DNA of 64,000 bases from Bacteroidota bacterium (GCA_002746305.1 NVWV01000004.1:124001-188000); one strand, 5' to 3'. Counted from the first letter of the stretch, positions 33,012 to 42,943 are shown. Numbers and translations: made by a program. Notes: generated by a model not told the origin, from the sequence alone.

Positions 33012-34850
33012 GTGCAAAAGAGTATAAAAAATATTATAAAAATTATTGGGTTTGGGCTATTGCTACTTTCTCCCTTCTGGATTTGTAGGTGCTTACTTCT
33101 TTTTTTGAACCCGGAACTAGTTATTACGTCACTTGCAGATTACCTTTTTTTTAGTTTGAGGTTTGACCTTAAAACCCTGAGTATATGGTACTCACCTCTG
33201 TTTATACTGCTTGGAATTGGCTTGTTTATTAAGAGAGAATGGTGGCGTAATATTTCAAGAATACTATTTCTAATTATCTACTTGGGTGCCTTAGTCCTTG
33301 GACTAATAGCTATTTTGTACTACCCAATTAGCAAGAATATTGTGGGGCTGGAGTTGTTTCAATTGGTAAAAGGGCAAAGTTTAGTGATTATCTTAGGTTA
33401 TATGACCGATTATTGGTATGCCATTTTGGGTGCATTTGCAGTATTGTATGTGGCACTTAAATGGTATAATGTTACTGAAATTGATATAACTAGAAAGTCC
33501 GGAGTTGGTTTATCATTCGTGTCTGTTCTTGTTTTAGTATTCTTTGCTCGTGGAGGCATAGCACTTAAGCCTCTAAACATGATGGATGCCTATTCGGGTC
33601 TAGAAGGTAAGGAAGCTATTTCTGCAGTCACACCAGTATATGTCTTAATTGAGAGTTTTGGTAAACAGGAGATAATCTATACTTCTTATGTGGATGACGA
33701 ACAGATTCTAATCGAACTAGAAAAAGAACATCTAGTTTATCAGTCTGTTATTGATTTTCAACCAAATGTCTGTCTTATAATGTTAGAAAGCTTTGGGAAA
33801 GAGTATACTGGGGGGAATAGAGCCAGTAGACCAAGTTATACTCCATTTTTGGATAGTCTTAGCGGAGTGTCATTGAATTATACCAATGCTTATGCCAATG
33901 GTCTCAGATCAATGGATGCGGTAGCATCAATAATGACAGGTCTTCCTGCTCTTATGCATCAACCCTTGATTGGTTCTTTATACACTCAATCTGATATGTC
34001 TTCACTGCCATTTGAATTAGAAGAGAAAGGATATACAACCTCCTTTTTTCACGCAGCGGATGAGCAGTCCATGAGTTTTAAACCATTTTTGTCGTCCAAA
34101 GGGCTTGACAGGTACTATGGTCGCCAACAATACCCCGACGATACTGACTTTGATGGCACATGGGGCATTTTTGACGAGCCATTTTTGAGTTTTTTCTCTG
34201 ATGAGTTAAGCAAACAACAAGAACCATGGTTTTCAAGTGTCTTTACACTGAGTAGTCATCACCCATATAAAGTCCCTGATAAGTATAACTATCTCCCAAA
34301 GGGTACTGCGGAAATACATCAATCTGTTGGATATACTGATAATGCTTTACGCATCTTTTTCAGTAAAGCATCACATCAACCCTGGTTTGAAAATACGGTA
34401 TTTATACTTACTGCAGATCATACTTCAAAAAATGAAACCCCAGAGTATCAGTCATACAGAGGGAAGTATGCCATTCCATTAATAGTGTATGCTCCAAAAT
34501 TATTTAAGCCAAAACAAAATGAAAAAGCAGTACAACACATTGATGTGTTTACTACAATCAAACATTTGGCTGGTGTTAAGAATCAAACGTCTGCTGGTAA
34601 AAGTTTATTGGACAGCACATCCTCAGGAATTGTACATTTTGATGGTAACATGTACATCTATACAAATGATTCCTTAACTCTAGAGTGGAATGGAGAGGAT
34701 AAAGTGAAACTATATCAGTACAAAAAAGACCCTAAGCAAGAGAATGATTTAAGTTCAGTTTTATCAGTTGAGACGGCAAGAATGCAAGAGCAATTAAAAA
34801 TATCGATTCAAAAGTATAACTATCGATTATTGAATAATTATTTTCAATAG
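33012..34850 (+). CDS. LtaS/OpgB-type sulfatase-fold membrane enzyme
   Basis: 612 residues. Five or so N-terminal transmembrane helices, then an extracellular alkaline-phosphatase/sulfatase domain. Metal and active-site motifs: MLESFGKE (metal-binding Glu), GLRSMDAVASIMTGLP with a likely nucleophile Ser300 (Thr in LtaS), SSHHPYKVP and TADHTSKNE. Such enzymes transfer phosphoglycerol or phosphoethanolamine to glycans or lipids. Bacteroidota lack lipoteichoic acid, so the acceptor is probably a periplasmic glucan or lipid A; not known. The start is GTG at 33012, near the end of a divergent promoter repeat. Confidence 0.88.
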   Translation: MQKSIKNIIKIIGFGLLLLSPFWICRCLLLFLNPELVITSLADYLFFSLRFDLKTLSIWYSPLFILLGIGLFIKREWWRNISRILFLIIYLGALVLGLIAILYYPISKNIVGLELFQLVKGQSLVIILGYMTDYWYAILGAFAVLYVALKWYNVTEIDITRKSGVGLSFVSVLVLVFFARGGIALKPLNMMDAYSGLEGKEAISAVTPVYVLIESFGKQEIIYTSYVDDEQILIELEKEHLVYQSVIDFQPNVCLIMLESFGKEYTGGNRASRPSYTPFLDSLSGVSLNYTNAYANGLRSMDAVASIMTGLPALMHQPLIGSLYTQSDMSSLPFELEEKGYTTSFFHAADEQSMSFKPFLSSKGLDRYYGRQQYPDDTDFDGTWGIFDEPFLSFFSDELSKQQEPWFSSVFTLSSHHPYKVPDKYNYLPKGTAEIHQSVGYTDNALRIFFSKASHQPWFENTVFILTADHTSKNETPEYQSYRGKYAIPLIVYAPKLFKPKQNEKAVQHIDVFTTIKHLAGVKNQTSAGKSLLDSTSSGIVHFDGNMYIYTNDSLTLEWNGEDKVKLYQYKKDPKQENDLSSVLSVETARMQEQLKISIQKYNYRLLNNYFQ

Positions 34851-34858
34851 TGGATACC

Positions 34859-34866
34859 TACATTTG
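34859..34866 (+). promoter_or_regulatory. -7 promoter element for hisS
   Basis: TACATTTG, exact TAnnTTTG; five bases separate it from the ATG at 34872, another leaderless candidate. It lies nine bases past the sulfatase stop. Confidence 0.7.
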
Positions 34867-34871
34867 CCGCA

Positions 34872-36245
34872 ATGTCAAAACCATCTAATCCACAAGGTAC
34901 TAGGGACTTTGGTCCTAATGTAATGCGTAAACGGAATTATATGTTGGATACTATTAAAGGTGTATTCAAAAAATATGGTTTTGAACCCTTGGAAACTCCT
35001 GCTCTAGAAAATTTGAGCATGTTAACGGGAAAGTATGGAGAAGAGGGTGACAAACTTTTGTATAAGATTAGAAGTAATAAGGAGATTGTAAATGAAGTAG
35101 AGGAGTCTGAGGCTAAAGCCATTAAAAAAATTTTCCCTATAAGGTGGATTCCAGGTAAGTCCAAATTGGGGCTCCGATATGATCTTACAGTTCCTTTTGC
35201 TCGTTTCGTAGTTCAACATCGAAATGACATTACCTTCCCTTTTAGACGGTACCAAATTCAATCAGTATGGCGTGCAGATAGACCTCAAAAAGGCAGATTT
35301 AGAGAATTTACCCAATGCGATGCAGACTGTATTGGTTCTAACTCTTTGTTGAATGAAGCAGATTTAATTCTAATTTACAATGAGGCCTTTGTCAATCTAA
35401 ATTTAGAGAATGTGGTGCTTAAGGTTAATCATAGGAAGTTTTTGGAGGCACTTGTAGATGAATTGCAATTGGATTTTCCAGTTGGTCGATTTACGTCTAC
35501 CTTAGATAAATTAGATAAAATTGGCGAAGATGGAGTTATAAGAGAATTAACAAGTCTCGGGGTGGAAGAAGACAAATGCCGAAAGCTATTTACAATTATT
35601 GACAATGCCGAACTGAATTATACCAATTTAGAAACCTTTGCTAAAGCGTTTAATAATAATGCCATAGCCCAAAAAGCAATTGATGATTTGACCAGTGTAC
35701 TGGATTATTTAGGTGATTCGAAGTTATCTATTAAAGTAGAACTGGATCTGAGTCTTGCTCGTGGTCTTGATTATTATACCGGTTGCATTTTCGAAGCCAT
35801 AGTGCCAGATAGTGGCATTGGGAGTGTTTCCGGTGGCGGTCGATATGATGATTTAACAGGGGTATTTGGTCTTAAAGATGTTTCTGGAGTAGGAATTAGT
35901 TTTGGAATAGATCGGATTTATGAAATTTTGGAGGCTCAGGATTTGTGGCCTGATAATTTGCATATTAATGAGAGTGTTTTGATTTGCCATTTTGATCATA
36001 AAACACAGATTTATGGCAATACAGTATCCAGACAGTTAAGAGATGCTGGGATAAGCACTATAGTGTATCCAGATACAAAACGAATTAATAAACAATTTGA
36101 TTTTGCCAATAAGATAGGGGTGAAATATGCTCTGGTATGTGGTGAAGATGAGATGAATAACGGCACTGTCTCTCTGAAAAATCTTGAGGATGGTACACAG
36201 ATTATATTAAGTTTACAAGACACAATAAAACAGTTACTAGCTTGA
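34872..36245 (+). CDS. hisS: Histidyl-tRNA synthetase
   Basis: 457 residues, a class II synthetase. Motif 2 region FRRYQIQSVWRADRPQKGRF then REFTQCDADCIG, the histidine-binding peptides LARGLDYYTG and SGGGRYDDLTGVFG, and a C-terminal anticodon-binding domain (ESVLICHFDH, ISTIVYPDTKRINKQFDFA). It charges tRNA-His. The stop codon overlaps the TTG start of the pseudouridine synthase gene by four bases (TTGA). Confidence 0.97.
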   Translation: MSKPSNPQGTRDFGPNVMRKRNYMLDTIKGVFKKYGFEPLETPALENLSMLTGKYGEEGDKLLYKIRSNKEIVNEVEESEAKAIKKIFPIRWIPGKSKLGLRYDLTVPFARFVVQHRNDITFPFRRYQIQSVWRADRPQKGRFREFTQCDADCIGSNSLLNEADLILIYNEAFVNLNLENVVLKVNHRKFLEALVDELQLDFPVGRFTSTLDKLDKIGEDGVIRELTSLGVEEDKCRKLFTIIDNAELNYTNLETFAKAFNNNAIAQKAIDDLTSVLDYLGDSKLSIKVELDLSLARGLDYYTGCIFEAIVPDSGIGSVSGGGRYDDLTGVFGLKDVSGVGISFGIDRIYEILEAQDLWPDNLHINESVLICHFDHKTQIYGNTVSRQLRDAGISTIVYPDTKRINKQFDFANKIGVKYALVCGEDEMNNGTVSLKNLEDGTQIILSLQDTIKQLLA

Positions 36246-36970
36246 GGAAATTTAAGTTCATTGATCATATCGTTTTTGAAAACGATAACTATCTTGCTAT
36301 TAACAAGCCAGCAGGAGTTTCTAGTCTTCATGAAAGGTTAGGTAAAGCTAATTCGGTTATAGAACAAGCCAAGAAGTACCATGAGGATTTACAACTTTGT
36401 CATAGATTGGATAAAGAAACAAGTGGTGTTTTATTGATTTCTAAACATGCGAAGGCTTATAGTCATGCTGCTGTTTCATTTGAGAAGAGATTGGTTTCAA
36501 AGGTTTATCATGCGGTTAGTGATGGAGTGCACAGTTTTAAGGAGGTTGAGGTGAAATTACCCTTGATTACCACAAGAAGTGGCAGAAGTGCAATCAATAG
36601 TCAGAAAGGAAAACCAAGTGTTACTATCTTTAATACAATAGAAAATTTTGATCATTTTTCTTTGATAAGTTGTAAACCAGTAACCGGGAGACAACATCAA
36701 ATCAGAATTCATCTTGCTTCTCAGCAAGCTTCAATTGCCGCAGATGAGATTTATGGGGGTAAAATGCCTTATTTATCTAAGTTTAAACGAAATTTTTCAT
36801 TCAATAAAAATGATGAGGAGAGACCAATGATTGCTAGATTTGCCTTGCATGCATACTCTTTGGAGTTTAAAGATATGAAAGGTAATCCACTTGAAATAAT
36901 AGCAGACTACCCTAAAGATATGGCCGTTTTTATTAAGCAGCTTCGAAAATTTGATAAGTCGAAGTTTTAG
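36242..36970 (+). CDS. RluA-family pseudouridine synthase
   Basis: 242 residues. The catalytic motif HRLDKETSGVLL holds the essential Asp, and the C-terminal GRQHQIRIHLA loop is typical of RluA/RluC/RluD. No S4 domain, so RluA- or TruC-like rather than RluC/D. It modifies uridines in rRNA or tRNA; the target is not deducible. Translation starts with TTG overlapping the hisS stop, so it is coupled to hisS. Confidence 0.88.
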   Translation: MRKFKFIDHIVFENDNYLAINKPAGVSSLHERLGKANSVIEQAKKYHEDLQLCHRLDKETSGVLLISKHAKAYSHAAVSFEKRLVSKVYHAVSDGVHSFKEVEVKLPLITTRSGRSAINSQKGKPSVTIFNTIENFDHFSLISCKPVTGRQHQIRIHLASQQASIAADEIYGGKMPYLSKFKRNFSFNKNDEERPMIARFALHAYSLEFKDMKGNPLEIIADYPKDMAVFIKQLRKFDKSKF

Positions 36971-37218
36971 GAACTAGAGTAATATAGTACATATGGAGAA
37001 TTACCCAAGGGTTAGTTTCCTATAGTAGAAAGTTCCTTGACCTCTGCATTAAAACAAAGAATTTTGTTCTAACTATTTAAGGAAGTACAGTGATGCTTTT
37101 TGCTTAACAAACAGCTAAAAAAAATATCGACAAAATTGGGACGGACGTGCCAAGAACAAATTAATAAATACGAAAGAACCTAGTCAGACGGTTTTCGTCT
37201 CTTAACTTTACACTCTTT

Positions 37219-38520
37219 ATGAGATTTTCTTATTTATTCTTGTCTTTGGTATTATTATCCATTGCCAATGCACAAACTTCTTCCATTGAGAAGGTTGCCG
37301 AATGTTTGTCAAAACATAAATATAATAAAGTGTTTAAGAGTTTTGATGATAACATGAAGAGCAAGGTTCCTAAGTCCAAACTTCAGGAATTGTGGGAACA
37401 AATGGAAAATAGTGCTGGAAATCTTGTTGGGATAGAAGAGATAGAGTTAACGGAGCTGGATGGGGGGAGTCGTCAAAAGGCGGTTCTTAAGTTTGACAGG
37501 GCAGCGTTAAAAATTAGTCTTAGAGAAAATGAAAAAGGAAAAATATCAGGGTTATTTATATCCCAGCTTGGTTATCAAATACCGGACTATGCAGAAGGAC
37601 TAGGTACAGGCAAACAGTATATTAATTTTTTAAGTGCAGGTTTTAACCTTTCAGGAGAATTAGTGATTCCCTTGGAATGCAATCAATGTCCAGTTGTAAT
37701 ATTGGTCCATGGATCAGGGCCCAGTGACAAAGACGAGACTATAGGGCCTAATAAGGTGTTTTATGATTTAGCTATGGGGTTGGCTAGCAAGGGTGTAGCT
37801 ACCTATCGGTATGATAAGCGTTCAAAACTGTACCCTGAAACAGTATCTGGTCAGTTTGATTTGTATGATGAAACTATAAATGATGCTATAGCTGCTTTCA
37901 AGACATTAAAGAGTGATACTTCTCTAAAATTTGGCAAATATGTTATGCTAGGTCATAGCTTAGGTGCCTATGCAATGCCTTTGATAGCGGACTCTTTAGG
38001 AAGCGAGCTAAATGGGGCCATTCTTTTTTCAGCTAATGCCCGAAAATTAGAAGACTTGATAGAGTATCAAATGGACTACCTTACTAATTTCGATGGAGAA
38101 TTAAGTGCGGCAGAACAAAAAATAATTAAAGAAAATACTATAAGAGCTGAAAATATAAGAACCAATAATTTTACCAATGAGACTTCCGCTGAGGATTTAT
38201 TAGCATATTGGCCAGGAACATTTTGGAAGGGAATTTCTGGTTACAGTCCAACTCAAACCTTGAAGCAAAATAAGAATACCCCATTTTATATTTTGCAAGG
38301 CGAGAAGGACTATCAGATTACCATGACTGATTTTGAAATATGGAGAAAAGAAGTGGGAGCACAGGCCAACGTTAGCATGATGAGTTATGCTGGATTAACA
38401 CACCTGTTTACTCCTACTAAAGCAGATTTACCAGGTCCAAACGATTATTTTTTACCCAATAATGTTGATTATAAGGTTATTCTAGATATAGCTGATTGGG
38501 TGAAATTAGCTACAAAGTAG
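37219..38520 (+). CDS. Secreted alpha/beta hydrolase with DUF3887 domain
   Basis: 433 residues. Signal peptide (MRFSYLFLSLVLLSIANAQ), a DUF3887 domain (residues about 20-120) and a dienelactone-hydrolase/S9-like alpha/beta hydrolase. The oxyanion region is VILVHGSGPSDKDE, the nucleophile elbow GHSLGAY holds the catalytic Ser, and the His is in GLTHLFTP. It acts in the periplasm or outside on an ester or peptide; substrate unknown. Upstream, 248 bases hold no ORF but include a small hairpin (37186-37200) and a -7-like TAACTTTA just before the ATG. Confidence 0.88.
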   Translation: MRFSYLFLSLVLLSIANAQTSSIEKVAECLSKHKYNKVFKSFDDNMKSKVPKSKLQELWEQMENSAGNLVGIEEIELTELDGGSRQKAVLKFDRAALKISLRENEKGKISGLFISQLGYQIPDYAEGLGTGKQYINFLSAGFNLSGELVIPLECNQCPVVILVHGSGPSDKDETIGPNKVFYDLAMGLASKGVATYRYDKRSKLYPETVSGQFDLYDETINDAIAAFKTLKSDTSLKFGKYVMLGHSLGAYAMPLIADSLGSELNGAILFSANARKLEDLIEYQMDYLTNFDGELSAAEQKIIKENTIRAENIRTNNFTNETSAEDLLAYWPGTFWKGISGYSPTQTLKQNKNTPFYILQGEKDYQITMTDFEIWRKEVGAQANVSMMSYAGLTHLFTPTKADLPGPNDYFLPNNVDYKVILDIADWVKLATK

Positions 38521-38568
38521 TTTTATTGTAACGAACGCCATTTTTATGGTGTCTTGTAATATGTAAAG

Positions 38569-39093
38569 GTGATTACCGACAAAGAGCTTATTAAGGGATG
38601 TATTCGGAATAAAAGGAAGTATCAAAAGGCCTTATATGATAAGTATGCCCCAAACTTATTGAGTATTTGTTACCGTTATTTTCCTGATATTAATAAGTCA
38701 AATGACGCATTGCAAGAAGCCTTTATTAAAATTTTTAGAAAGATGGATACATTTAATCACTCAGGTAGTTTTGAGGGGTGGCTTAAAAGAATAACCACAA
38801 ATACTGCTATCAATTTACTTCGTAGTGAGAAGAAATATCAGGAACAGAAGAATTTAGATTCTGTAACTGATTTTGAAGAACAGAGTTACGATGATTCATC
38901 ATATATTTTAGCAGAAGTGGCAAACCTGTCTGAGTCATATCGCAGTGTATTTAACCTATTTAGTATAGAAGGATATAGTGCTAAAGAAACATCAGAAATA
39001 CTGAAAATAAGTGAAGCAAATGTCAGGGTGCTAAATCATCGAGCAAAAAAGATACTTCAAGAAAAATTGGAAAAGTATTATTTAGAAAGTTAG
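38569..39093 (+). CDS. ECF-type RNA polymerase sigma factor
   Basis: 174 residues with region 2 (LYDKYAPNLLSICYRYF, NDALQEAFIKIFRKMDTF, GWLKRITTNTAINLLR) and region 4 (LSESYRSVFNLFSIEGYSAK then EISEANV-like helix-turn-helix), the pattern of ECF sigma factors. The start is GTG at 38569, since no ATG is available in the frame before region 2. It is followed after four bases by a membrane-anchored protein with a barrel-like domain, the likely anti-sigma or sensor. Confidence 0.93.
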   Translation: MITDKELIKGCIRNKRKYQKALYDKYAPNLLSICYRYFPDINKSNDALQEAFIKIFRKMDTFNHSGSFEGWLKRITTNTAINLLRSEKKYQEQKNLDSVTDFEEQSYDDSSYILAEVANLSESYRSVFNLFSIEGYSAKETSEILKISEANVRVLNHRAKKILQEKLEKYYLES

Positions 39094-39097
39094 AGGA

Positions 39098-40402
39098 ATG
39101 GAAAAATTTGTAAAAGATCAGTTAGAAACTTCTAAAATACAACCGTTGCCACAAACTTGGGATCGGATTGCAAATGAGTTGGATAGAGACAAAAAGGTAT
39201 GGTATTTAAGAAGGGCAACATTCGCTGTTTTCTTTCTACTGATTGGAATTGGAACCTCGTTCTTTTGGTTGGGTTCAAGAACCAGTGTAAAGTCCGATGA
39301 AATAACTACACGAAGTCAAGAGTCAGGAACTGAGATATCAGATAACTCTAGTTCCATTGAAGATTATTCAACTACGTTGAATCTTAATAAAAAAGGAGAT
39401 TCTCAAAACTCAGAAATAAAGAAAGGTCAAAATCAAATAGCAACACAAAGGATATCCTTGTACGGTGATATTGCATCACTTTTAACAAATGAAATACCTG
39501 ATAATGTACAGCCTGAAGCTGTCTTGTCCGAAAGAGACAACAGAGAAATTATTCATTTGGCTAATTTAGGATTGAATGAGATTTCTTACAGAGTTAAGCC
39601 ATTGGAGCTAATGAAAATTGAATTTTCCAAAGAGGATACGGATTTGCTTAGCGTTCAACCATTGGCAAATTCAAAAGTTAATGAGAAGTTCACTATTGAG
39701 CAATCTTTTGGGCTCACTAAATCTTTTTATAGAAATCGGTATACCGATTTTGGTTATCTTAAGGATAAGGCAGGAATAGGTTTAGATATACAGCTACTTG
39801 GCGGTTACAGTATAAGCAGAAATATTGATGTCAATATAGGTTTGCGATATGTGAAATTCAATTGGAAATCAAATGTAGGCCAAAACGAAATTGCGACTAC
39901 AGATACTATTGGAACGAATCAAGGATATATTGGAATTTCAAGTACAAGGTATGCTACAGGGGATAACATTGAGGTATCAAGTTTCCTGAAATATTTTTCA
40001 GTTCCACTTTTAGTAAATTATACACTAATGGACATGAGAAAGGTTAAAATAGGAATTGGTGTTGGGATGTCAGCAGATTGGTTGATTAACGCCAATGTAA
40101 TCGAGTACTATCCAAAGCAAGAGTCATTTATAGGTATATTAGGAGGCTCAAAGGCATTCTTTACGGACAATAATAGTACAACATCCAGTCCACCTAAAAT
40201 TAGTGAAAGTAAAGATGTTTTAAATAAGTTTAGTCTAAGCTATCATTTGCAAGCACCTATAGAGTTTAAGCTGGCAAGAAATATAAGTCTGGTGGCCTCT
40301 CCATTTGCAACATATCAAGCATCAGAATTCATGAACACAGAATTCTCCGATAGAAGAGCTTATGCTTACGGTATTCGGCTAGGGTTTAAAATTAGGTTAT
40401 AA
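39098..40402 (+). CDS. Single-span protein with C-terminal barrel-like domain, putative anti-sigma partner
   Basis: 434 residues. A cytoplasmic N-terminus (about 38 residues, with TWDRIANELDRDKK like the sigma-binding helix region of small anti-sigma factors), one transmembrane helix (about 39-60, FAVFFLLIGIGTSFFWLG), and a 120-residue low-complexity Ser/Thr/Asn linker. The C-terminus is about 220 residues of an outer-membrane beta-barrel-like domain with repeated aromatic strands ending GIRLGFKIRL. The pairing with an ECF sigma suggests envelope-stress signalling. The topology is paradoxical: an inner-membrane helix and an outer-membrane barrel on one chain. Confidence 0.75.
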   Translation: MEKFVKDQLETSKIQPLPQTWDRIANELDRDKKVWYLRRATFAVFFLLIGIGTSFFWLGSRTSVKSDEITTRSQESGTEISDNSSSIEDYSTTLNLNKKGDSQNSEIKKGQNQIATQRISLYGDIASLLTNEIPDNVQPEAVLSERDNREIIHLANLGLNEISYRVKPLELMKIEFSKEDTDLLSVQPLANSKVNEKFTIEQSFGLTKSFYRNRYTDFGYLKDKAGIGLDIQLLGGYSISRNIDVNIGLRYVKFNWKSNVGQNEIATTDTIGTNQGYIGISSTRYATGDNIEVSSFLKYFSVPLLVNYTLMDMRKVKIGIGVGMSADWLINANVIEYYPKQESFIGILGGSKAFFTDNNSTTSSPPKISESKDVLNKFSLSYHLQAPIEFKLARNISLVASPFATYQASEFMNTEFSDRRAYAYGIRLGFKIRL

Positions 40403-40422
40403 CGGACCTTTGTCTCAACCTA

Positions 40423-40459
40423 ATATCATAATAATAAAAGTAAAATGTTGTTATGATAT
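40423..40459. repeat. Inverted repeat between convergent genes
   Basis: ATATCATAATAA and TTGTTATGATAT form a 12-bp stem (one G-T pair) with a 13-base loop between the barrel gene and lon stop codons. It could be a weak bidirectional terminator, but GC content is low and no T-run follows. Confidence 0.45.
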
Positions 40460-40471
40460 GAAGCCTGTAAT

Positions 40472-42943
40472 TTAAGAAGGTTTAATCACTTCAGTAATGT
40501 TCCATTCTTTTGCATTCTTAACTTTCTGTTTTAATAGAGCATTATCCAAAACCTCACTCATATGTTCTACGAAGTGGAATTTTAGGTCAGAAATGTACGA
40601 TGGTTTAATATCATCAATGTCTTTCTTATTAGCCTTACACATGATTATTTCCTTAATTCCAGCTCGTTTTGCCGCCAAAATCTTCTCTTTAATTCCTCCG
40701 ACAGGAAGTACTTTGCCACGGAGTGTTATCTCACCTGTCATCGCAAGTCGGTTTTTAACTTTTCGTTGAGTTATGAGCGATGCTAATGCAGTCAAAATAG
40801 TAATTCCTGCACTAGGTCCATCTTTTGGAACTGCTCCTGCAGGAAAGTGAATATGAATGTCGTACTGATCGAAAGTTAATGGGTTGATGCCAAAGTCTTC
40901 AGCATTTGCTTTTAACCAAGTAGTGGCAGTTATGGCACTTTCCTTCATCACGTCACCTAATTGTCCAGTTAGGGTTACTTTACCCTTTCCTTTGGTAAGG
41001 GAACTTTCAACGAAAAGAATATCTCCGCCAACGCTAGTCCATGCTAAACCAGTAACTACACCAGCTACATCATTGTTTTCGTATAGATCTTTTTCAATTT
41101 TGTCTTTACCTAGTATTTCTTCAATAAGGTCAGATGAAATAGTAGGTGCAGGATTATTCTCAAAAACAATCTCTTTGGCTTGCCACCTGCATACCTTTGC
41201 AAGGCGTTTATCAAGAGTACGTACACCACTTTCTCTAGTATACTCATCAATAATCTTCTCCAGAGTTTTGTCTGAGATCTTTACCTGATTTGCTTTTAAA
41301 CCGTGTTCTTTCTTTTGTTTAGGAAGCAAGTGTTTTTTTGCTATACCAATTTTCTCTTCCACAGTATATCCTGAGATATCTATAATCTCCATACGATCTC
41401 TAAGAGCAGGTTGTACAGTGTCTAGTCTATTTGCTGTGGCTACAAAAAGAACATTGCTCAAGTCGTAGTCCAATTCAACATAGTTGTCATGAAAGGCATT
41501 GTTTTGTTCTGGATCTAATATCTCAAGTAGGGCAGAGGAAGGGTCACCTCTAAAATCATTGCCGATTTTATCAATTTCGTCTAAAACAAAGATTGGATTG
41601 CTTGTTCCAGCTTTCTTAATACTTTGAATAATACGGCCAGGCATAGCACCTATATATGTTTTTCGATGTCCCCTAAGCTCGGATTCATCATGGAGCCCAC
41701 CAAGACTCATACGTACATATTCTCTTCCCATTGCCTTAGCTATGGATTTGCCTAAGGAGGTCTTACCAACACCTGGAGGGCCATACAAACAAAGAATAGG
41801 ACTCTTCATATCACCTTTAAGTTTTAGTACAGCTAGGTATTCTAGTATTCGATCTTTTACTTTTTCCAGACCAAAGTGGTCAGAGTCCAAAATCTTACGA
41901 GCTCTTTTTAAGTCAAAATTGTCTTTACTAAACTCATCCCAGGGTAATTCTAAAAGTGTCTCAGCATAGTTAAGGCTAACAGAATAATCAGGTGTTGATG
42001 GATTCATTCGCATCAATCGGTCAAGTTCCTTATTGAATGATTTCGCAACGTTGTCATTCCATTTTTTCTTAGCACCTCTAGCTCTTAAACTTTCGATTTC
42101 CTTATCCGGAGTATCTTGTCCAAGTTCCTCCTGAATGGCACGAATTTGTTGGTGTAAGAAGTATTCTTTTTGCTGCTGGTCTAAATCTACTTTAACCTTA
42201 CTTTGAATCTTGTTTTTTAGTTCTAGTATTTGCAGTTCTTTATCTAAATGTGTAAGGACTCTATTTGACTTCTTTTTAAAGTTTGGAAGTTCAAGGATTT
42301 CCTGTTTTTCATCTACCGATACATTTAAATTTGAAGAAATGAAATTAACCAGAAAATTGGGAGAATTGATGTTCTTCAAAGCAAAGTTGGCTTCTGAAGG
42401 AATGTTTGGAGAAATTTCTACTATTTGAGAAGCTAATTCTCTAATACTTTCTACGGTTGCTTTAGTATCGCTGGTCTTAGATGCTTTACCATCAGTCACT
42501 GCTTCTATATCACCTCTAAAATACGGATCTTCTTGAGTGATTTGTTCAATGTTGAATTTACGCTTACCTTGAATGATAACAGTAATATTACCATCTGGCA
42601 TTTTGAGCATTTTTAGAATGCGTCCTAAAGTACCAGTCATATAAAGATCTTTTGCCGAAGGGTCTTCGATATCTTGATCCTTTTGGGCAACTACCCCAAT
42701 TATCTTATCTGTTTTGTATGCGTCTTGGATAAGTTTTATGGATTTATCTCTGCCTACAGTGATTGGAAAAACAACCCCTGGGAAGAGAACTGTATTTCTT
42801 AGCGGCAATAATGGCAGATTGCTAGGGTATTCACTAGTATTGTCATCCTCAAAGTCACTATCCGCTATTACCGATATTATTTCAGAACCGTCCTCATCGC
42901 CTATAAGGTTGGATGCTAACTTAAATCTATTATCAAATGTCAT
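40472..42943 (-). CDS. lon: ATP-dependent protease Lon
   Basis: 823 residues. N-terminal LON domain (LPLLPLRNTVLFPGVVFPIT), AAA+ module with Walker A GPPGVGKT (388-395) and Walker B (IFVLDEIDKI), and a C-terminal protease domain. The catalytic Ser711 lies in KDGPSAGITI and the Lys in the later GIKEKILAAKRAG segment. It degrades misfolded and regulatory proteins in the cytoplasm. It lacks a -7 TAnnTTTG promoter; instead a perfect sigma-54 core lies 42 bases upstream of the ATG. Convergent with the barrel gene. Confidence 0.97.
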   Translation of the reverse strand: MTFDNRFKLASNLIGDEDGSEIISVIADSDFEDDNTSEYPSNLPLLPLRNTVLFPGVVFPITVGRDKSIKLIQDAYKTDKIIGVVAQKDQDIEDPSAKDLYMTGTLGRILKMLKMPDGNITVIIQGKRKFNIEQITQEDPYFRGDIEAVTDGKASKTSDTKATVESIRELASQIVEISPNIPSEANFALKNINSPNFLVNFISSNLNVSVDEKQEILELPNFKKKSNRVLTHLDKELQILELKNKIQSKVKVDLDQQQKEYFLHQQIRAIQEELGQDTPDKEIESLRARGAKKKWNDNVAKSFNKELDRLMRMNPSTPDYSVSLNYAETLLELPWDEFSKDNFDLKRARKILDSDHFGLEKVKDRILEYLAVLKLKGDMKSPILCLYGPPGVGKTSLGKSIAKAMGREYVRMSLGGLHDESELRGHRKTYIGAMPGRIIQSIKKAGTSNPIFVLDEIDKIGNDFRGDPSSALLEILDPEQNNAFHDNYVELDYDLSNVLFVATANRLDTVQPALRDRMEIIDISGYTVEEKIGIAKKHLLPKQKKEHGLKANQVKISDKTLEKIIDEYTRESGVRTLDKRLAKVCRWQAKEIVFENNPAPTISSDLIEEILGKDKIEKDLYENNDVAGVVTGLAWTSVGGDILFVESSLTKGKGKVTLTGQLGDVMKESAITATTWLKANAEDFGINPLTFDQYDIHIHFPAGAVPKDGPSAGITILTALASLITQRKVKNRLAMTGEITLRGKVLPVGGIKEKILAAKRAGIKEIIMCKANKKDIDDIKPSYISDLKFHFVEHMSEVLDNALLKQKVKNAKEWNITEVIKPS

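Noticed and set aside
37133..37151. Second sigma-54-like site (TTGGCACG) before the alpha/beta hydrolase
   Set aside because: On the minus strand it lacks the -12 TTGC, and on the plus strand the spacing is one short.
37186..37200. Small hairpin AGACG-gtttt-CGTCT upstream of the hydrolase
   Set aside because: Only a 5-bp stem, with no T-run. Could be chance.
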